DNA of 64,000 bases from an uncultured Prevotellaceae bacterium (GTDB lineage: Bacteria; Bacteroidota; Bacteroidia; Bacteroidales; Bacteroidaceae): assembly GCA_902800435.1 (NCBI GenBank), contig CADCEQ010000022.1, positions 5,899-69,898 of the forward strand. The letters run 5' to 3'. The notes beneath the pieces were generated by a model that was not told the DNA's origin, ran no database searches, and saw only the letters and a list, made by a program, of their open reading frames with translations. The translations under genes were made by a program, and so were the position numbers. Shown piece by piece: positions 17,401 through 24,836 of the stretch. Positions within the stretch are counted from its first letter, which is position 1. Each line of letters starts with the position of its first letter.

Positions 17401-18714
17401 GAACAGCGAGACGATGGTCTGAGTGTCGTCATAGTCGACGTCGGTCTGGTTAAAGCTGTCAAGAAGTCTTACCTGTGACGGCGTGGCAATACTGATATCG
17501 CGCAGGAGATTCTGCGTCAGCAGTCCTTCCACCACGGCCTCATAGCTCTCCAAGAACTGTGCTACCAGTTCCTCCGAATACTCATTGCTGCGATACTCAG
17601 CCTTGACCTGGTAGTGGCCGTCGCGGATGAACGCCTTCAGATAGAGCGGCGCATCGAGGGTACTGTTGCCGATGCGCTCCACCTGCATAGGCTTATCGCC
17701 CATCGTGTCGTCAGAGAACAGGCCGGCGTGCCATGCGAACATCGAATTGCTCTGCGGTTTCAGGTCTTCCATCAGGTCGCTGAAAGAGTAGACGTCGTGC
17801 TGGCGACAGCCGCCCATCTGTTCCTGACCGGCACGCAGGAAGTCGAGCACAGTCGTGTCGTTGGTAAACTTGGCATAGACGGGCAGCGTCTTGACGAACA
17901 TGCCTACGGTGCGGCTCAGGCGCTTGTCCTGACGACCGTTAAACACCGTCGTGAACAGCGACTCCTGCTCGTTGTTGAACTTCGCCAGCAACAAGGCGTA
18001 GGCCTGGGTAAACAGCGTACTCTTGAAGATGCCGTTCGACTTGCAGAAGGCATCGACAGAGTCGATGCTTACGCTTAAGGTGCGTAGCAGGGAGGACTCG
18101 GCGGGCACGGTCTCCTCACGATCGGGAATCAGCGGGGTGTATACATCGCCGCAGTCAAAGTTCTTGGCATACCACTCCTTGGCTTCGGCGAAGGCTGGCG
18201 TCTGGCGCTCTGTCTCTTCGTTGGCGGCCACCTCGGCCAGCGTCAGTTCCTCTGGTTCGAGGGTCACGCCGTGATAGGCTTTGTCGATGTCGTTCAGCAT
18301 CAGCTGCATCGACGTTCCGTCGACGATGATATGGTGATAGTCGATGAACAGATAGTATTGCTTAGCATCACGCAACAAGCGGATGCGGAACAGACGGTCG
18401 TTGTAGATATCGAAGGGCGCGACGAGCGTGGGCTTCACGGCCTCGATGTCGTCGATGGGCTCGACAGCGATGGTAAAACCGCCGTCCGCAGTAACTGTCT
18501 GGAAAGGCTCGCCATTGTCGTCAAGGGCGATGCGGGTGAACAGCGTAGGATGGGCGGCGACAGCCGACTCGATGGCACGGCAGAGGCGGTCGCCGTCGAG
18601 GCTGCTGTCCAGCATATATAAATATGGTAGGTTGTAACAGACCTTTCCCTGATGGTTGACACATTCCACATAGAGGCCGTACTGCGTTTTCGATAAAGGC
18701 GTTTTAGTTGTCAT
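11458..18714 (-). CDS. Nonribosomal peptide synthetase, C-A-T-C-A-T-R
   Basis: A complete two-module synthetase of 2418 aa. C1 starts at residue 5 and has HHIIVDG (127-133). A1 has YTSGSTGVPKG (579-589) and YGPTE (711-715). T1 carries an atypical attachment motif, GLTS, with Ser966. C2 has HHLVFDG (1150-1156). A2 has YTSGSTGRPKG (1590-1600), YGPTE (1735-1739) and the NGK lysine at 1922. T2 has the standard LGGTS with Ser1986. A C-terminal thioester reductase has GATGYLG (2064-2070) and Tyr2216-x3-Lys2220. A reductase end predicts NADPH-dependent release as an aldehyde, and a C domain in first position predicts N-acylation of residue one. My by-eye pocket codes are D-A-M-F-S-G-V-V-L-K (A1) and D-A-Q-S-R-G-C-V-A-K (A2); I do not assign substrates from them. 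No phosphopantetheinyl transferase lies in the window. It sits 27 bp after the porin gene and 6 bp before the MATE gene. Confidence 0.95.
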   Translation of the reverse strand: MTTKTPLSKTQYGLYVECVNHQGKVCYNLPYLYMLDSSLDGDRLCRAIESAVAAHPTLFTRIALDDNGEPFQTVTADGGFTIAVEPIDDIEAVKPTLVAPFDIYNDRLFRIRLLRDAKQYYLFIDYHHIIVDGTSMQLMLNDIDKAYHGVTLEPEELTLAEVAANEETERQTPAFAEAKEWYAKNFDCGDVYTPLIPDREETVPAESSLLRTLSVSIDSVDAFCKSNGIFKSTLFTQAYALLLAKFNNEQESLFTTVFNGRQDKRLSRTVGMFVKTLPVYAKFTNDTTVLDFLRAGQEQMGGCRQHDVYSFSDLMEDLKPQSNSMFAWHAGLFSDDTMGDKPMQVERIGNSTLDAPLYLKAFIRDGHYQVKAEYRSNEYSEELVAQFLESYEAVVEGLLTQNLLRDISIATPSQVRLLDSFNQTDVDYDDTQTIVSLFRRQAKATPDNVAVVYKEKRFTYAEVDEMSDRIAAYIASKGLKAEDVVSVLIPRCEWMPIASLGVLKAGCAYQPLDPTYPKERLNFMMQDASAKLLIADEELRPIVNEYQGEVLLTSNLSTYAATLLQHSEPTPESLFILLYTSGSTGVPKGCQLTHGNLVCFCHWYQRFYGLKPESSVAAYASYGFDACMMDMYPALTCGACVHIVPEELRLDLMALNDYFEQNYITHSFMTTQVGYQFASNIENHSLKFLSTGGEKLAAITPPEGYQFYNVYGPTETTVLITRYHVAQKMKEIPIGKALDNVRLYVVDPQGHRLPVGAAGELWVSGPQVSRGYLNRPEKTAEVFISNPFNKGNEKYARCYRTGDIVRYLPSGDIQFVGRRDGQVKIRGFRIELKEVEAVIREFPGIKDATVQAFDEESGNGKFVAAYIVSDQQVDIEALNNFILDQKPPYMVPAVTMQIDTIPLNQNQKVNKRALPKPVRCAATVSQPTEQAPLNVLEQELHEVIAGIVNNTDFSITTVLGYAGLTSISAIRLAVLVNKRYGVALDSKSLVKSGTLQSIENEILKSLMQPQASPTAQAAQTGQATQTAPLSYAQTGVYFECLKNPTSTIYNIPYLLTFPAGIESQRLADVVKQVVEAHPELSIHFATEGDTIVQTLADSVPVEVPITEMTDEALAAYKNEFVRPFNLQKPPLYRFEVVKTNSGVHLLMDVHHLVFDGGSADLFIRQLNSALDGSPIEKEDYTYLDFVADQQKAEDSDQFRASQQFFAEKLQTCEGASEIPADLPKTDAQGFIGEAVCPLCSDTVAALTAFCRKRDITPAHLFLAATSYVVSRYTNNRDVYLCTVSSGRSNLKIADTVGMFVNTLALGLSIDDVTVADFLRQTSNTFDETLRHEDYPFARIATDYGFRPAIAYAYQVGVLSQYTVGGKPISQELLELNVPKFKINIKIESRGVVVQYDDSLYSDRLGNALAESIVAVVGRMIQQPENKVRQLSIVSQKQEEELSHLRQTATGDAPFKFFHDCITHFAKSQPDHEALVACDATYTYREMDEATNRIANGLRQRGVQEGDRVALLLPRTSRLILSMFGVLKSGAAYIPCDPDYPEDRVKLILEDSEAKMIITPELAEELLATEVSAPVSLGGDFGGEALAYLIYTSGSTGRPKGVMLRHAGICNYLYGHPANVFANAVLTDADRVLSVTTISFDAALQDIGMALYNGKTLIVATEEQANNPLDLAQLIKDQHINMVSGTPSRWQTWLTSEDFCQAISQVKICRAGGEKFSDALLSQMRSVTKARIFNCYGPTEITVASNNAELTDAEVVTVGKPQLNVKEFIVDSDGNELPVGVVGELYIGGRGVARGYNNLDEMTRERFVDYHGERIYKSGDYAKWLPDGNVVILGRTDHQIKLRGLRIELGEIENVMLNVDGMEKVVILIRKLSGKEHLCAYYTASREIAPTALKEEISKSLTQYMVPTAYLQLEKMPMTPNGKTDVKALPEPQLAISGDYEAPQNDTERAFCDIFASILQMDRVGATDNFFELGGTSLVVTRVIIEADKAGLHVAYGEVFANPTPRKLAALITGTTVPDGSTSGKAADPVADFDYTAINNLLQRNALDFFRAGKRQQLGSVLITGATGYLGIHILRELIDSDADNIYCLVRGKTQEKAESRLRTLLFYYFSKSFKELFGQRLHVILGDVTSFVDDDFPAIDTVFNCAAVVKHFSEGTEIEDVNIGGAKRCVDFCIKTGAKLIHISTASTRGLWAGEAKDDIFTEQRLFMGQYLGNKYIYSKFMAERLILDAVTLHGLSAKIMRVGNLAARSTDGEFQANFSTNSFMGRIKVYNMLGCCPYAMRNKRVEFSPINEVSQAIVLLATTPTDCTVFHPYNIHSQFLGDVLTGLTTVTGGIRFVEQEEFAEAMEQAKNDPQKARQMAALLAYQDMAHGQKTTDVSRDNDYTTQVLYRLGFAWSPTSWDYVERMLTAIGGFGFFE

Positions 18715-18741
18715 ATCTCTTAGTTTTAGGTTATTCTTTGC

Positions 18742-20064
18742 TTACCATTTTGTAGAAAAGATTCGGGGCGACACGTTCAGTGATATCCATCCCCAGCGCA
18801 GGCTGCCGTCGTTGGAGGCGCGCTTCAGGCGCTCCATCGTCTCAGTGCCTGTCATATAGGAGTAGGCCATTGAGAGCGAGGCGTCCTTCATCAGTTGGTA
18901 TGAGGCTCGCAGCTCAATCTCGTGGCCGAGCGTCATGTCTATCTGGTGCAGTTTGGTGGCCGTAGCCAGATAATGGTAGTCGAGGCCTATCTTCAACCCC
19001 TTCAGAGGCTTTACATAGCCGCCGACGAAAGCATTCTGCAGACCGGGCGTGAAGCCGTTGACATAGGTGCTGACATAGAAGAAGTCCATAGCCCCATAGA
19101 ACTGATGGTGAGAGCCGTATATGGGGTTGAAGCCCCTGATGACATCGTGTCGCGTCAGGCCAATGCCGCCCTTTTGGGGCACGGCGAAGTACTCGTCACC
19201 ACTCAGGTAGTCGAAACCGACCTCAAAGCCATAGGCCGGACTTGGTTTCAGCGTGGCCTTCACGCTGGCCATCCAAGCCTTGATTTTAATACCATCCTCG
19301 TCGTGGCCGCCTTGGTTGTAGTACGATGCTTCTGCCGACCACAGACCGGGATTGTACTTCACGTAGGCACCGACAATCTGCTGCCACTCAGTACGTTCGT
19401 TCCCGGCACCCTTATCGCCTGCCTGCAAGCCGATGTTCATAAACAGCAGCGATGCTCCCAGCGGCACATTGGCAAAGTCATAGTGGTACCAGCCTGTCTG
19501 CATCGACTTGTAAGGCTGTGCGCCGCCGCTGTAATAGTCGCTACCGCTGTTCATGTTCTCAGCATTCTGGTTATAGGCCAGAATGGCATGAAACTGATGG
19601 CCATGACCTTCGTAGCCAAACTTCAACGCGTCGTGCGACAGTGCAGCCATCGCCCAGTCGTTGGGACCGATGATACGCTCGTCGTCGTAGGCCAGGGCTT
19701 GGCGCCCGGCCTGAACAAAAAGCCCGTTCTTGGCGTTCAGTCTGGCCCAAGCTTCAAAGACGTTGATGTTGCTGCCTTTGTCCCCCCAGACGCCCGAGTG
19801 CTGAATGCTCATCTTGGTCTCGAGATTGGGGCGCTGATAGTCAATCAGCAGTCTGGCACGTCCTAACAGGAAGTTCGACCTGTCGCCACTCGTCTCTTCA
19901 TCATCGGTTTGCGGCAGTCCGCCATTGCGAATCTCACCACGGGCCATAAACTGCAGGTCAGTGGTCAGCCAGTTCTCCTCCTCTTGGCCAGTAGCGCCAA
20001 GAGACAATGACAGCAGTCCCGCCATGCACAGGAGCCTGATGGGTGAAACGCGGATAGTAACCAT
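18742..20064 (-). CDS. Outer-membrane porin, alginate-export family type
   Basis: Predicted outer-membrane beta-barrel of 440 aa. A signal peptide (about 1-26, ending GATGQEEE) is followed by alternating amphipathic strands. Landmarks such as GRARLLIDYQRP, FVQAGRQALAYDDERIIG and FEVGFDYLSGDE are typical of the alginate-export porin family. The substrate is unknown; the family name does not prove alginate export. It lies between the STAS gene (6 bp) and the NRPS (27 bp), so it may let the product or its precursors cross the outer membrane (inference). Confidence 0.8.
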   Translation of the reverse strand: MVTIRVSPIRLLCMAGLLSLSLGATGQEEENWLTTDLQFMARGEIRNGGLPQTDDEETSGDRSNFLLGRARLLIDYQRPNLETKMSIQHSGVWGDKGSNINVFEAWARLNAKNGLFVQAGRQALAYDDERIIGPNDWAMAALSHDALKFGYEGHGHQFHAILAYNQNAENMNSGSDYYSGGAQPYKSMQTGWYHYDFANVPLGASLLFMNIGLQAGDKGAGNERTEWQQIVGAYVKYNPGLWSAEASYYNQGGHDEDGIKIKAWMASVKATLKPSPAYGFEVGFDYLSGDEYFAVPQKGGIGLTRHDVIRGFNPIYGSHHQFYGAMDFFYVSTYVNGFTPGLQNAFVGGYVKPLKGLKIGLDYHYLATATKLHQIDMTLGHEIELRASYQLMKDASLSMAYSYMTGTETMERLKRASNDGSLRWGWISLNVSPRIFSTKW

Positions 20065-20070
20065 AGCGGT

Positions 20071-20373
20071 TTACTCAAAGTCAAAGAGGTCGATGAATCC
20101 CGTCAGCTTGAACACGTTCTTGATATCGTCATTCACGTTACGCAGCGTCACCTTACTGCCACCGGCTTTGGCGCCTTTCAGGATGCCGAGCAGGATGCGC
20201 AGACCACTGGAGGCGATATACTCCAGTCCCTCGCACTCTATGACGACGTCACGCCCGTCGCTCTTATACAGCGGCTGCAGCGCCTTTTCCGCCTCTAAGG
20301 CAGCGGCGGTGTCCATTTCTCCTTCCAACGTAGCAATCAGCTTGCCGTCCAGTTCTTCAATTGTAGTCTTCAT
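20071..20373 (-). CDS. STAS-domain anti-sigma-factor antagonist
   Basis: A single STAS domain of 100 aa. The motif IASSGLRIL holds the serine normally phosphorylated in SpoIIAA/RsbV-type antagonists. It starts 10 bp after the gene for the phosphatase-kinase fusion, which should control its phosphorylation state. The downstream partner (sigma factor or other target) is not in the window, and Bacteroidota generally lack sigma-B, so the output is unknown. Confidence 0.88.
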   Translation of the reverse strand: MKTTIEELDGKLIATLEGEMDTAAALEAEKALQPLYKSDGRDVVIECEGLEYIASSGLRILLGILKGAKAGGSKVTLRNVNDDIKNVFKLTGFIDLFDFE

Positions 20374-20383
20374 AATGGTATAG

Positions 20384-22552
20384 TTAATTGTTTTGGATTG
20401 TCTTTTTCAGTGTGAGGATGTTCCTGCCGTCCACACGCTCGTAGTTGATGCTGTCCATCAGCCGCCTCACCAAGAGGATGCCAAGGCCGCCGATGGGACG
20501 GTCTTCAGCCGACAGCGTGGTGTCGGCTTTCGCCGCTTCCGTGGGGTCGAAGGCGACGCCCGTGTCGCTGATAATGAACTTCACCTGCTGCCCGTCTGAC
20601 TTGACCTCAATGGTAACGTCGCCCTCCGTTCCAACGGGATAGGCATACTCCATCACGTTGACGACAGCCTCCTCGACAGCCAGGCGGATTTCGCCGGCCT
20701 GCTTGGCGTTCAGCGGCAGCCTGCCCGTCACGTCCTTGACGAACGTGCTCAGCTGCGCCACCTGCCGCGAATCGTTTTTCAGCGTCAGCGATTCGTCCAG
20801 GACAACCTTCTCAACCTTCGGCGTGTAGTGTATGGCGAGCATCGTCAGGTCGTCGCTCTGCTCGTATTCCTCCACAAATTCGGCCACCGCATCGGTCACC
20901 TTCTGCAGAAGCGCCTGCGGCATTTCCTCGCCTTCCTGCAGAACGGCGTGCAGCCGGTCTAAGCCAAACTGCTTGTGCTGGCTGTTCATGGCCTCAGTCA
21001 GGCCGTCTGTATATAAGAATAAGGTGGAGCCTGGAGGAACAAGACACTCGTAAGCCATGTACTTGACATCCTCGAACACGCCGAGCGGCAGGTTCGGCTT
21101 ACGGTCTTCGGGCATCAAATCGTGGCCGACTATCAAGATGGGCTTGTCGTGGCCGGCATTGCAGAAGCGGAGCCGCCCAGTAGGCAGGTCGAGCACGCCG
21201 ATGAAGAAAGTGACGAACATGCTGGACTCATTGCCATGACAACACGCCTCATTGATGTTCTGCATGATACGGGAAGGATTGTTCTCATGGGCAGAGGCCG
21301 AACGGAACAGCGAATGGGTGACAGCCATCAGCATGGCCGAGGGCACACCCTTGCCGCTGACGTCGCCGATGCAGAAGAACAGCTTCTCGTCGCGAATGAA
21401 GAAGTCGAAGAGGTCGCCGCCCACCTCACGCGCCGGTGCCAGCAACCCATAAATGTCGACATCGTCGCGTGTGACGCTGTTCTCACGGGGCAGCATCTGT
21501 GTCTGTATCTCACTTGCTATGCGCAGCTCGCTGCCTATCCGCTCCTGCTCCAGCGACTGCTTCATCAGCTTCTTCTCGTTGCGGGCAAAACTGTAAATCA
21601 TGTACAACAGGATGCCAAATGCCAGCAGCGAGAGCAGCAGCAGGCGGAGGCGCAGCTGCAGAAGCGGACCGTAGACCTCGTCGTCATAGCACACGACAGC
21701 CAGCAGCCAGTGGGGCTTGCCTTTCAGATTGGCATAAAAGATAGTACCGTCGCGCTTGTCGGTGTCGAAGTATAACATCGTGGTCCGACCGTTGCTGCTT
21801 TTCTCGCGAGCCACCGTACTGTCGTTGATAAGGCTGATGATGGCATCCGACTCCTCCCTGCTGACACGGCTCTCGGAAGGACGGATAATCGGCCGGCCGT
21901 CTTCAGTAAGCAGCATGACGAACGACGACGGGTAGAGATGGCGGTGGTCGATGGTGTCCCTCAGCCAGTTCAATGCCACGTCGACACACACCACGCCGGC
22001 CAGCTCCTGACGCTTGTCATAAATAGGCTTGGTGTAGGAAATAACCGATGTCTGCGCTCCAGCAGTGTCCTCATAGGGCTCTATCCACAAAGCATCGTTG
22101 GCAGCGATGGCCTGTTGGTAGAAAACGCTTGTCGTGTAGTCGTGCTCGGGGCCGCCTATCTGGCGCTTCACGATGCTGTCGCCACTCTTCTGGGCATACG
22201 GTTCATACAGCCGTCCCTTGGCTGGGTAGTAATCGGGCACGAATGCCAGTGCTCCGCCCTGCAAGAAGCGGCTGAGGTGAATCATGCGCCCGATGGACTG
22301 CGCCACAGAGTCGGGATGCGGCAGGTTCTCACAGATTTCCCAGACGTGGTTCTTCAGGTCGTCCTCGGCAGAGTTGAGCCTGCTCTTAATCAGGATGGCT
22401 TTCAGCGTCAGTTCGCTCTCAGCGCGCTTCTCCAACTGCTCCTCCATCAAGGAGTGCGTAGAGTAATACTGTGCTGCAGAAAGGATTTCCAACAGCACTG
22501 CTGCCAGCACGATGATAAGCAGTCCAGTACGTTTCCTTAGCCAAGTCCTCAT
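20384..22552 (-). CDS. Membrane SpoIIE/PP2C phosphatase fused to an RsbW-like kinase
   Basis: A 722-aa signalling protein. One transmembrane helix (about 9-28) precedes an extracytoplasmic Cache-like sensor (about 35-295), and a second helix lies near 300-325. A PP2C/SpoIIE domain (about 355-560) has the metal-binding motifs AREVGGDLFDFF, IGDVSGKGVPSAM and YEQSDDLTML. A C-terminal HATPase_c domain (about 590-720) has the N-box LAVEEAVVNVMEYAYP and the G boxes DTGVAFDP and GGLGILLVRRL. Both enzymes that act on a STAS antagonist, kinase and phosphatase, are thus on one chain with a periplasmic sensor. The STAS gene is next downstream. Confidence 0.9.
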   Translation of the reverse strand: MRTWLRKRTGLLIIVLAAVLLEILSAAQYYSTHSLMEEQLEKRAESELTLKAILIKSRLNSAEDDLKNHVWEICENLPHPDSVAQSIGRMIHLSRFLQGGALAFVPDYYPAKGRLYEPYAQKSGDSIVKRQIGGPEHDYTTSVFYQQAIAANDALWIEPYEDTAGAQTSVISYTKPIYDKRQELAGVVCVDVALNWLRDTIDHRHLYPSSFVMLLTEDGRPIIRPSESRVSREESDAIISLINDSTVAREKSSNGRTTMLYFDTDKRDGTIFYANLKGKPHWLLAVVCYDDEVYGPLLQLRLRLLLLSLLAFGILLYMIYSFARNEKKLMKQSLEQERIGSELRIASEIQTQMLPRENSVTRDDVDIYGLLAPAREVGGDLFDFFIRDEKLFFCIGDVSGKGVPSAMLMAVTHSLFRSASAHENNPSRIMQNINEACCHGNESSMFVTFFIGVLDLPTGRLRFCNAGHDKPILIVGHDLMPEDRKPNLPLGVFEDVKYMAYECLVPPGSTLFLYTDGLTEAMNSQHKQFGLDRLHAVLQEGEEMPQALLQKVTDAVAEFVEEYEQSDDLTMLAIHYTPKVEKVVLDESLTLKNDSRQVAQLSTFVKDVTGRLPLNAKQAGEIRLAVEEAVVNVMEYAYPVGTEGDVTIEVKSDGQQVKFIISDTGVAFDPTEAAKADTTLSAEDRPIGGLGILLVRRLMDSINYERVDGRNILTLKKTIQNN

Positions 22553-22574
22553 AAGGCTCAGTCAGTGTGGTGGT

Positions 22575-23354
22575 CTATTTCCTTGAAATGATGCCAATCT
22601 TCGTGGCGCGCAGGAACTCGATGATATGACGGATTTCCGGGCCGTCGGGCACCTGCTCCACGATCTGGTTGACGGCGTCGAAGAGCGACGTACCGCCGTT
22701 GAACACCAGCCGGTAGGCGTTGGCAATGTGCTTCAGCGTCTTCTCGTCGACCCCGTGCTGGCGGCCTACGGCGAAGTTCACGCCGCCGTAGGTGTTTCTC
22801 TTCGTAGCCACGATGTAGGGCGGGATGTCGCGCGAGAAGGTGGTGCCGGCCTGCACCATCGAGCCTTTGCCGACGCGCGTCTTGGCATTCTCGATGACCG
22901 AGCTCGAGAAGATGACGCTGTCCTCAATCTCGCAGTCGCCGGCAATCTTCGTGCCGTAGCCGAAGACGCATTGGTCGCCGACCTTCGTGTCGTGCGAGAT
23001 GTGGGCACCCTCCATCAGCACGTTCCCGTTGCCGATGACGGTCTGGCCGCCGGTATGGGTGGCACGGTTGATGACGACGTTCTCGCGGAAGATGTTGCCG
23101 TCGCCGATGATGCACTCCGACCGTTCGCCGCGGAAATCGAAGTCCTGCGGCAGGGCGCCGATGACGCTTCCCTGGTGCACCTTGTTGAGCTTGCCCATGC
23201 GCGTACCGCTACAGATACTGACGAAGGGGAAGATGATGCAGCCATCGCCTATCACCACGTCGTCCTCGATATACGCGAACGGGAATATCTTACAGTTGTC
23301 GCCGATTTTCGCCTTGGGCGATATCTCGGCTTTGGGGGATATTTCGCTTGCCAT
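22575..23354 (-). CDS. lpxA: LpxA-like acyl-ACP--UDP-GlcNAc O-acyltransferase
   Basis: A 259-aa left-handed beta-helix acyltransferase of lipid A synthesis, with hexapeptide repeats over residues about 5-190. The region NVVINRATHTGGQTVIG includes the expected catalytic histidine area, and the C-terminal helical part is typical of LpxA. Bacteroidota often have a second LpxA-like paralogue away from lpxC/fabZ. The lack of lpxD or lpxC here and the opening resemble that paralogue, so its role in making lipid A is less sure than the family. It starts the lpxA-SpoIIE-STAS-porin-NRPS-MATE run, with a 21-bp gap to the phosphatase gene. Whether it could supply acyl groups to the NRPS is speculative. 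Confidence 0.85.
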   Translation of the reverse strand: MASEISPKAEISPKAKIGDNCKIFPFAYIEDDVVIGDGCIIFPFVSICSGTRMGKLNKVHQGSVIGALPQDFDFRGERSECIIGDGNIFRENVVINRATHTGGQTVIGNGNVLMEGAHISHDTKVGDQCVFGYGTKIAGDCEIEDSVIFSSSVIENAKTRVGKGSMVQAGTTFSRDIPPYIVATKRNTYGGVNFAVGRQHGVDEKTLKHIANAYRLVFNGGTSLFDAVNQIVEQVPDGPEIRHIIEFLRATKIGIISRK

Positions 23355-23360
23355 ATTCTT

Positions 23361-23449
23361 TAAAATTTAAGAATTTAAGAATTGAAAAATTGAAGTTTCG
23401 AGCCACGAGGACTTCAATTCTTCAATTTTCCAATTTTTCAATTTTATTT
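23361..23449. repeat. AT-rich inverted repeat (aattgaaaaattgaag words)
   Basis: Left arm 23361-23396 and right arm 23411-23449 pair over about 35 bp around a 14-base loop. The arms are built from repeated aattgaaaa/attgaag words. The right arm covers the stop codon of the outer-membrane channel gene. The stem may end or process the efflux transcript ahead of lpxA (inference); there is no plain U-run. Confidence 0.7.
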
Positions 23450-24829
23450 CGCTCCTCCGCCAAGTGCCTGATACAGGTTCACGACGGCTTGCATCTTGTT
23501 GAACTGGTCGGTCACTTCCGAGATCTCGGCGTTGAGCAGGTTGCTCTGGGCAGAGATGACCTCGAGGTAGGTGGTGTTCGAGCTCGACTCCATCAATTTC
23601 TTGGTGTCCTCGACGTTCTTCTTCAGCACTTCGACGCGCTTCGAGTCGAGGTCGCCCTTCTCAGCCGAGGCGTTGTAGCTCACGAGGGCGTTGCTCACCT
23701 CGTTGCCGGCCTTCAGCACGGTGTTCTGCCACGTGTTGTACTTCTGCTCATACTGCATCTTGGCCACCTTCAGGCCGGCCACGATCTGGCCGTGCTGGAA
23801 GATGGGCTGCACCAGCGAGCCGACAGCCGACAGCAGCAGCTTGCCGGGGTTTACCATACCGTTGTTGTTGGTGAAGGCACCCGTGCCCGTGATGGTGATG
23901 CTGGGATAGAAGCGCGAGCGGGCCTGCTGCACGTCGTAGAAGCACTGTGCCAGCGACATCTCGGCGGCGTGGACGTCGGCGCGGTTGTTCAACAGGCCGA
24001 TGCTGACGCCCGTAGCAAACGTCGAGGGCAGCGACTGGTCGGCCAGCTTGCCGCGCTTGATGGCCTGGGCGGGCTGTCCGATGAGCAGCGACAGCGAGTT
24101 CTCCATCTCGCGCGTCTGGCGCATCAGGTCAACCTTCTGTGCCTGCACGGAGTAGTAGGCAGCCTCTGCCGACTGCACGGCGGTGGAGCGGTAGCCCACG
24201 CGGTTCTCGTGCATGAACTGCATCTTCTCCCACGTCTCCTTGGTCAGCTGCTCCATGTCGTTGACAATCTCCACCTGACGGTCGAGCATCAGCAGGGTGT
24301 AGTACAGGTTGGCAATGCCCGAGACGATGTTGCACTTCACCACCGTCTGGTAGTCCTGGGTGGCGATGAGCTGCATCTGTGCCGACCGCTTGGCGTTCAG
24401 CAGGTTGCCGAAGAGGTCGACGTTCCACGAGGCGCTGAGGGGCACCTGGTACGACTTCGTCGTCACCGAGGGGTCGGTCTTCAGCGTGGCGATGGTTCCC
24501 TGCGGCGACAGTGCCACCGAGGGCAGGAAGGCCAGTCGGGCCACCTTCAGTCCCTCGTTCACCATCTGCACGTTCAGGGCGGCGTTCAGCAGGTCGGGAT
24601 TCTTCTCCAGTCCCTGCTCAATGAGCAGCTGCAGCTGCGGGTCGGTGAACAGCTGGCGCCAGGGCAGGTTGCCGAACGACGTCGTGTCGGCCGACTGCAG
24701 CGTACCGTTCTGGGCCACGGGGTCGCGGACGATGCCGTCGGCGACGACCTCCGGCCGCTCGTATTTGTTGTAAAGGCCGCAGCTCACCATCATCAGCGAG
24801 CCAAAGGCTATTGTCAAAATCTTCTTCAT
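23444..24829 (-). CDS. RND efflux outer-membrane channel lipoprotein (TolC/NodT type)
   Basis: Outer-membrane factor of a tripartite drug-efflux system, 461 aa. The N-terminus MKKILTIAFGSLMMVSCG ends in a lipobox with Cys17. Two homologous halves of long alpha-helices with short beta-strands follow, as in OprM/NodT proteins (for example the NLLNAEISEVTDQFNKMQA segment near the end). The gene starts 7 bp after the RND pump gene and surely belongs to the same operon. Confidence 0.92.
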   Translation of the reverse strand: MKKILTIAFGSLMMVSCGLYNKYERPEVVADGIVRDPVAQNGTLQSADTTSFGNLPWRQLFTDPQLQLLIEQGLEKNPDLLNAALNVQMVNEGLKVARLAFLPSVALSPQGTIATLKTDPSVTTKSYQVPLSASWNVDLFGNLLNAKRSAQMQLIATQDYQTVVKCNIVSGIANLYYTLLMLDRQVEIVNDMEQLTKETWEKMQFMHENRVGYRSTAVQSAEAAYYSVQAQKVDLMRQTREMENSLSLLIGQPAQAIKRGKLADQSLPSTFATGVSIGLLNNRADVHAAEMSLAQCFYDVQQARSRFYPSITITGTGAFTNNNGMVNPGKLLLSAVGSLVQPIFQHGQIVAGLKVAKMQYEQKYNTWQNTVLKAGNEVSNALVSYNASAEKGDLDSKRVEVLKKNVEDTKKLMESSSNTTYLEVISAQSNLLNAEISEVTDQFNKMQAVVNLYQALGGGAK

Positions 24830-24836
24830 AACTTCG

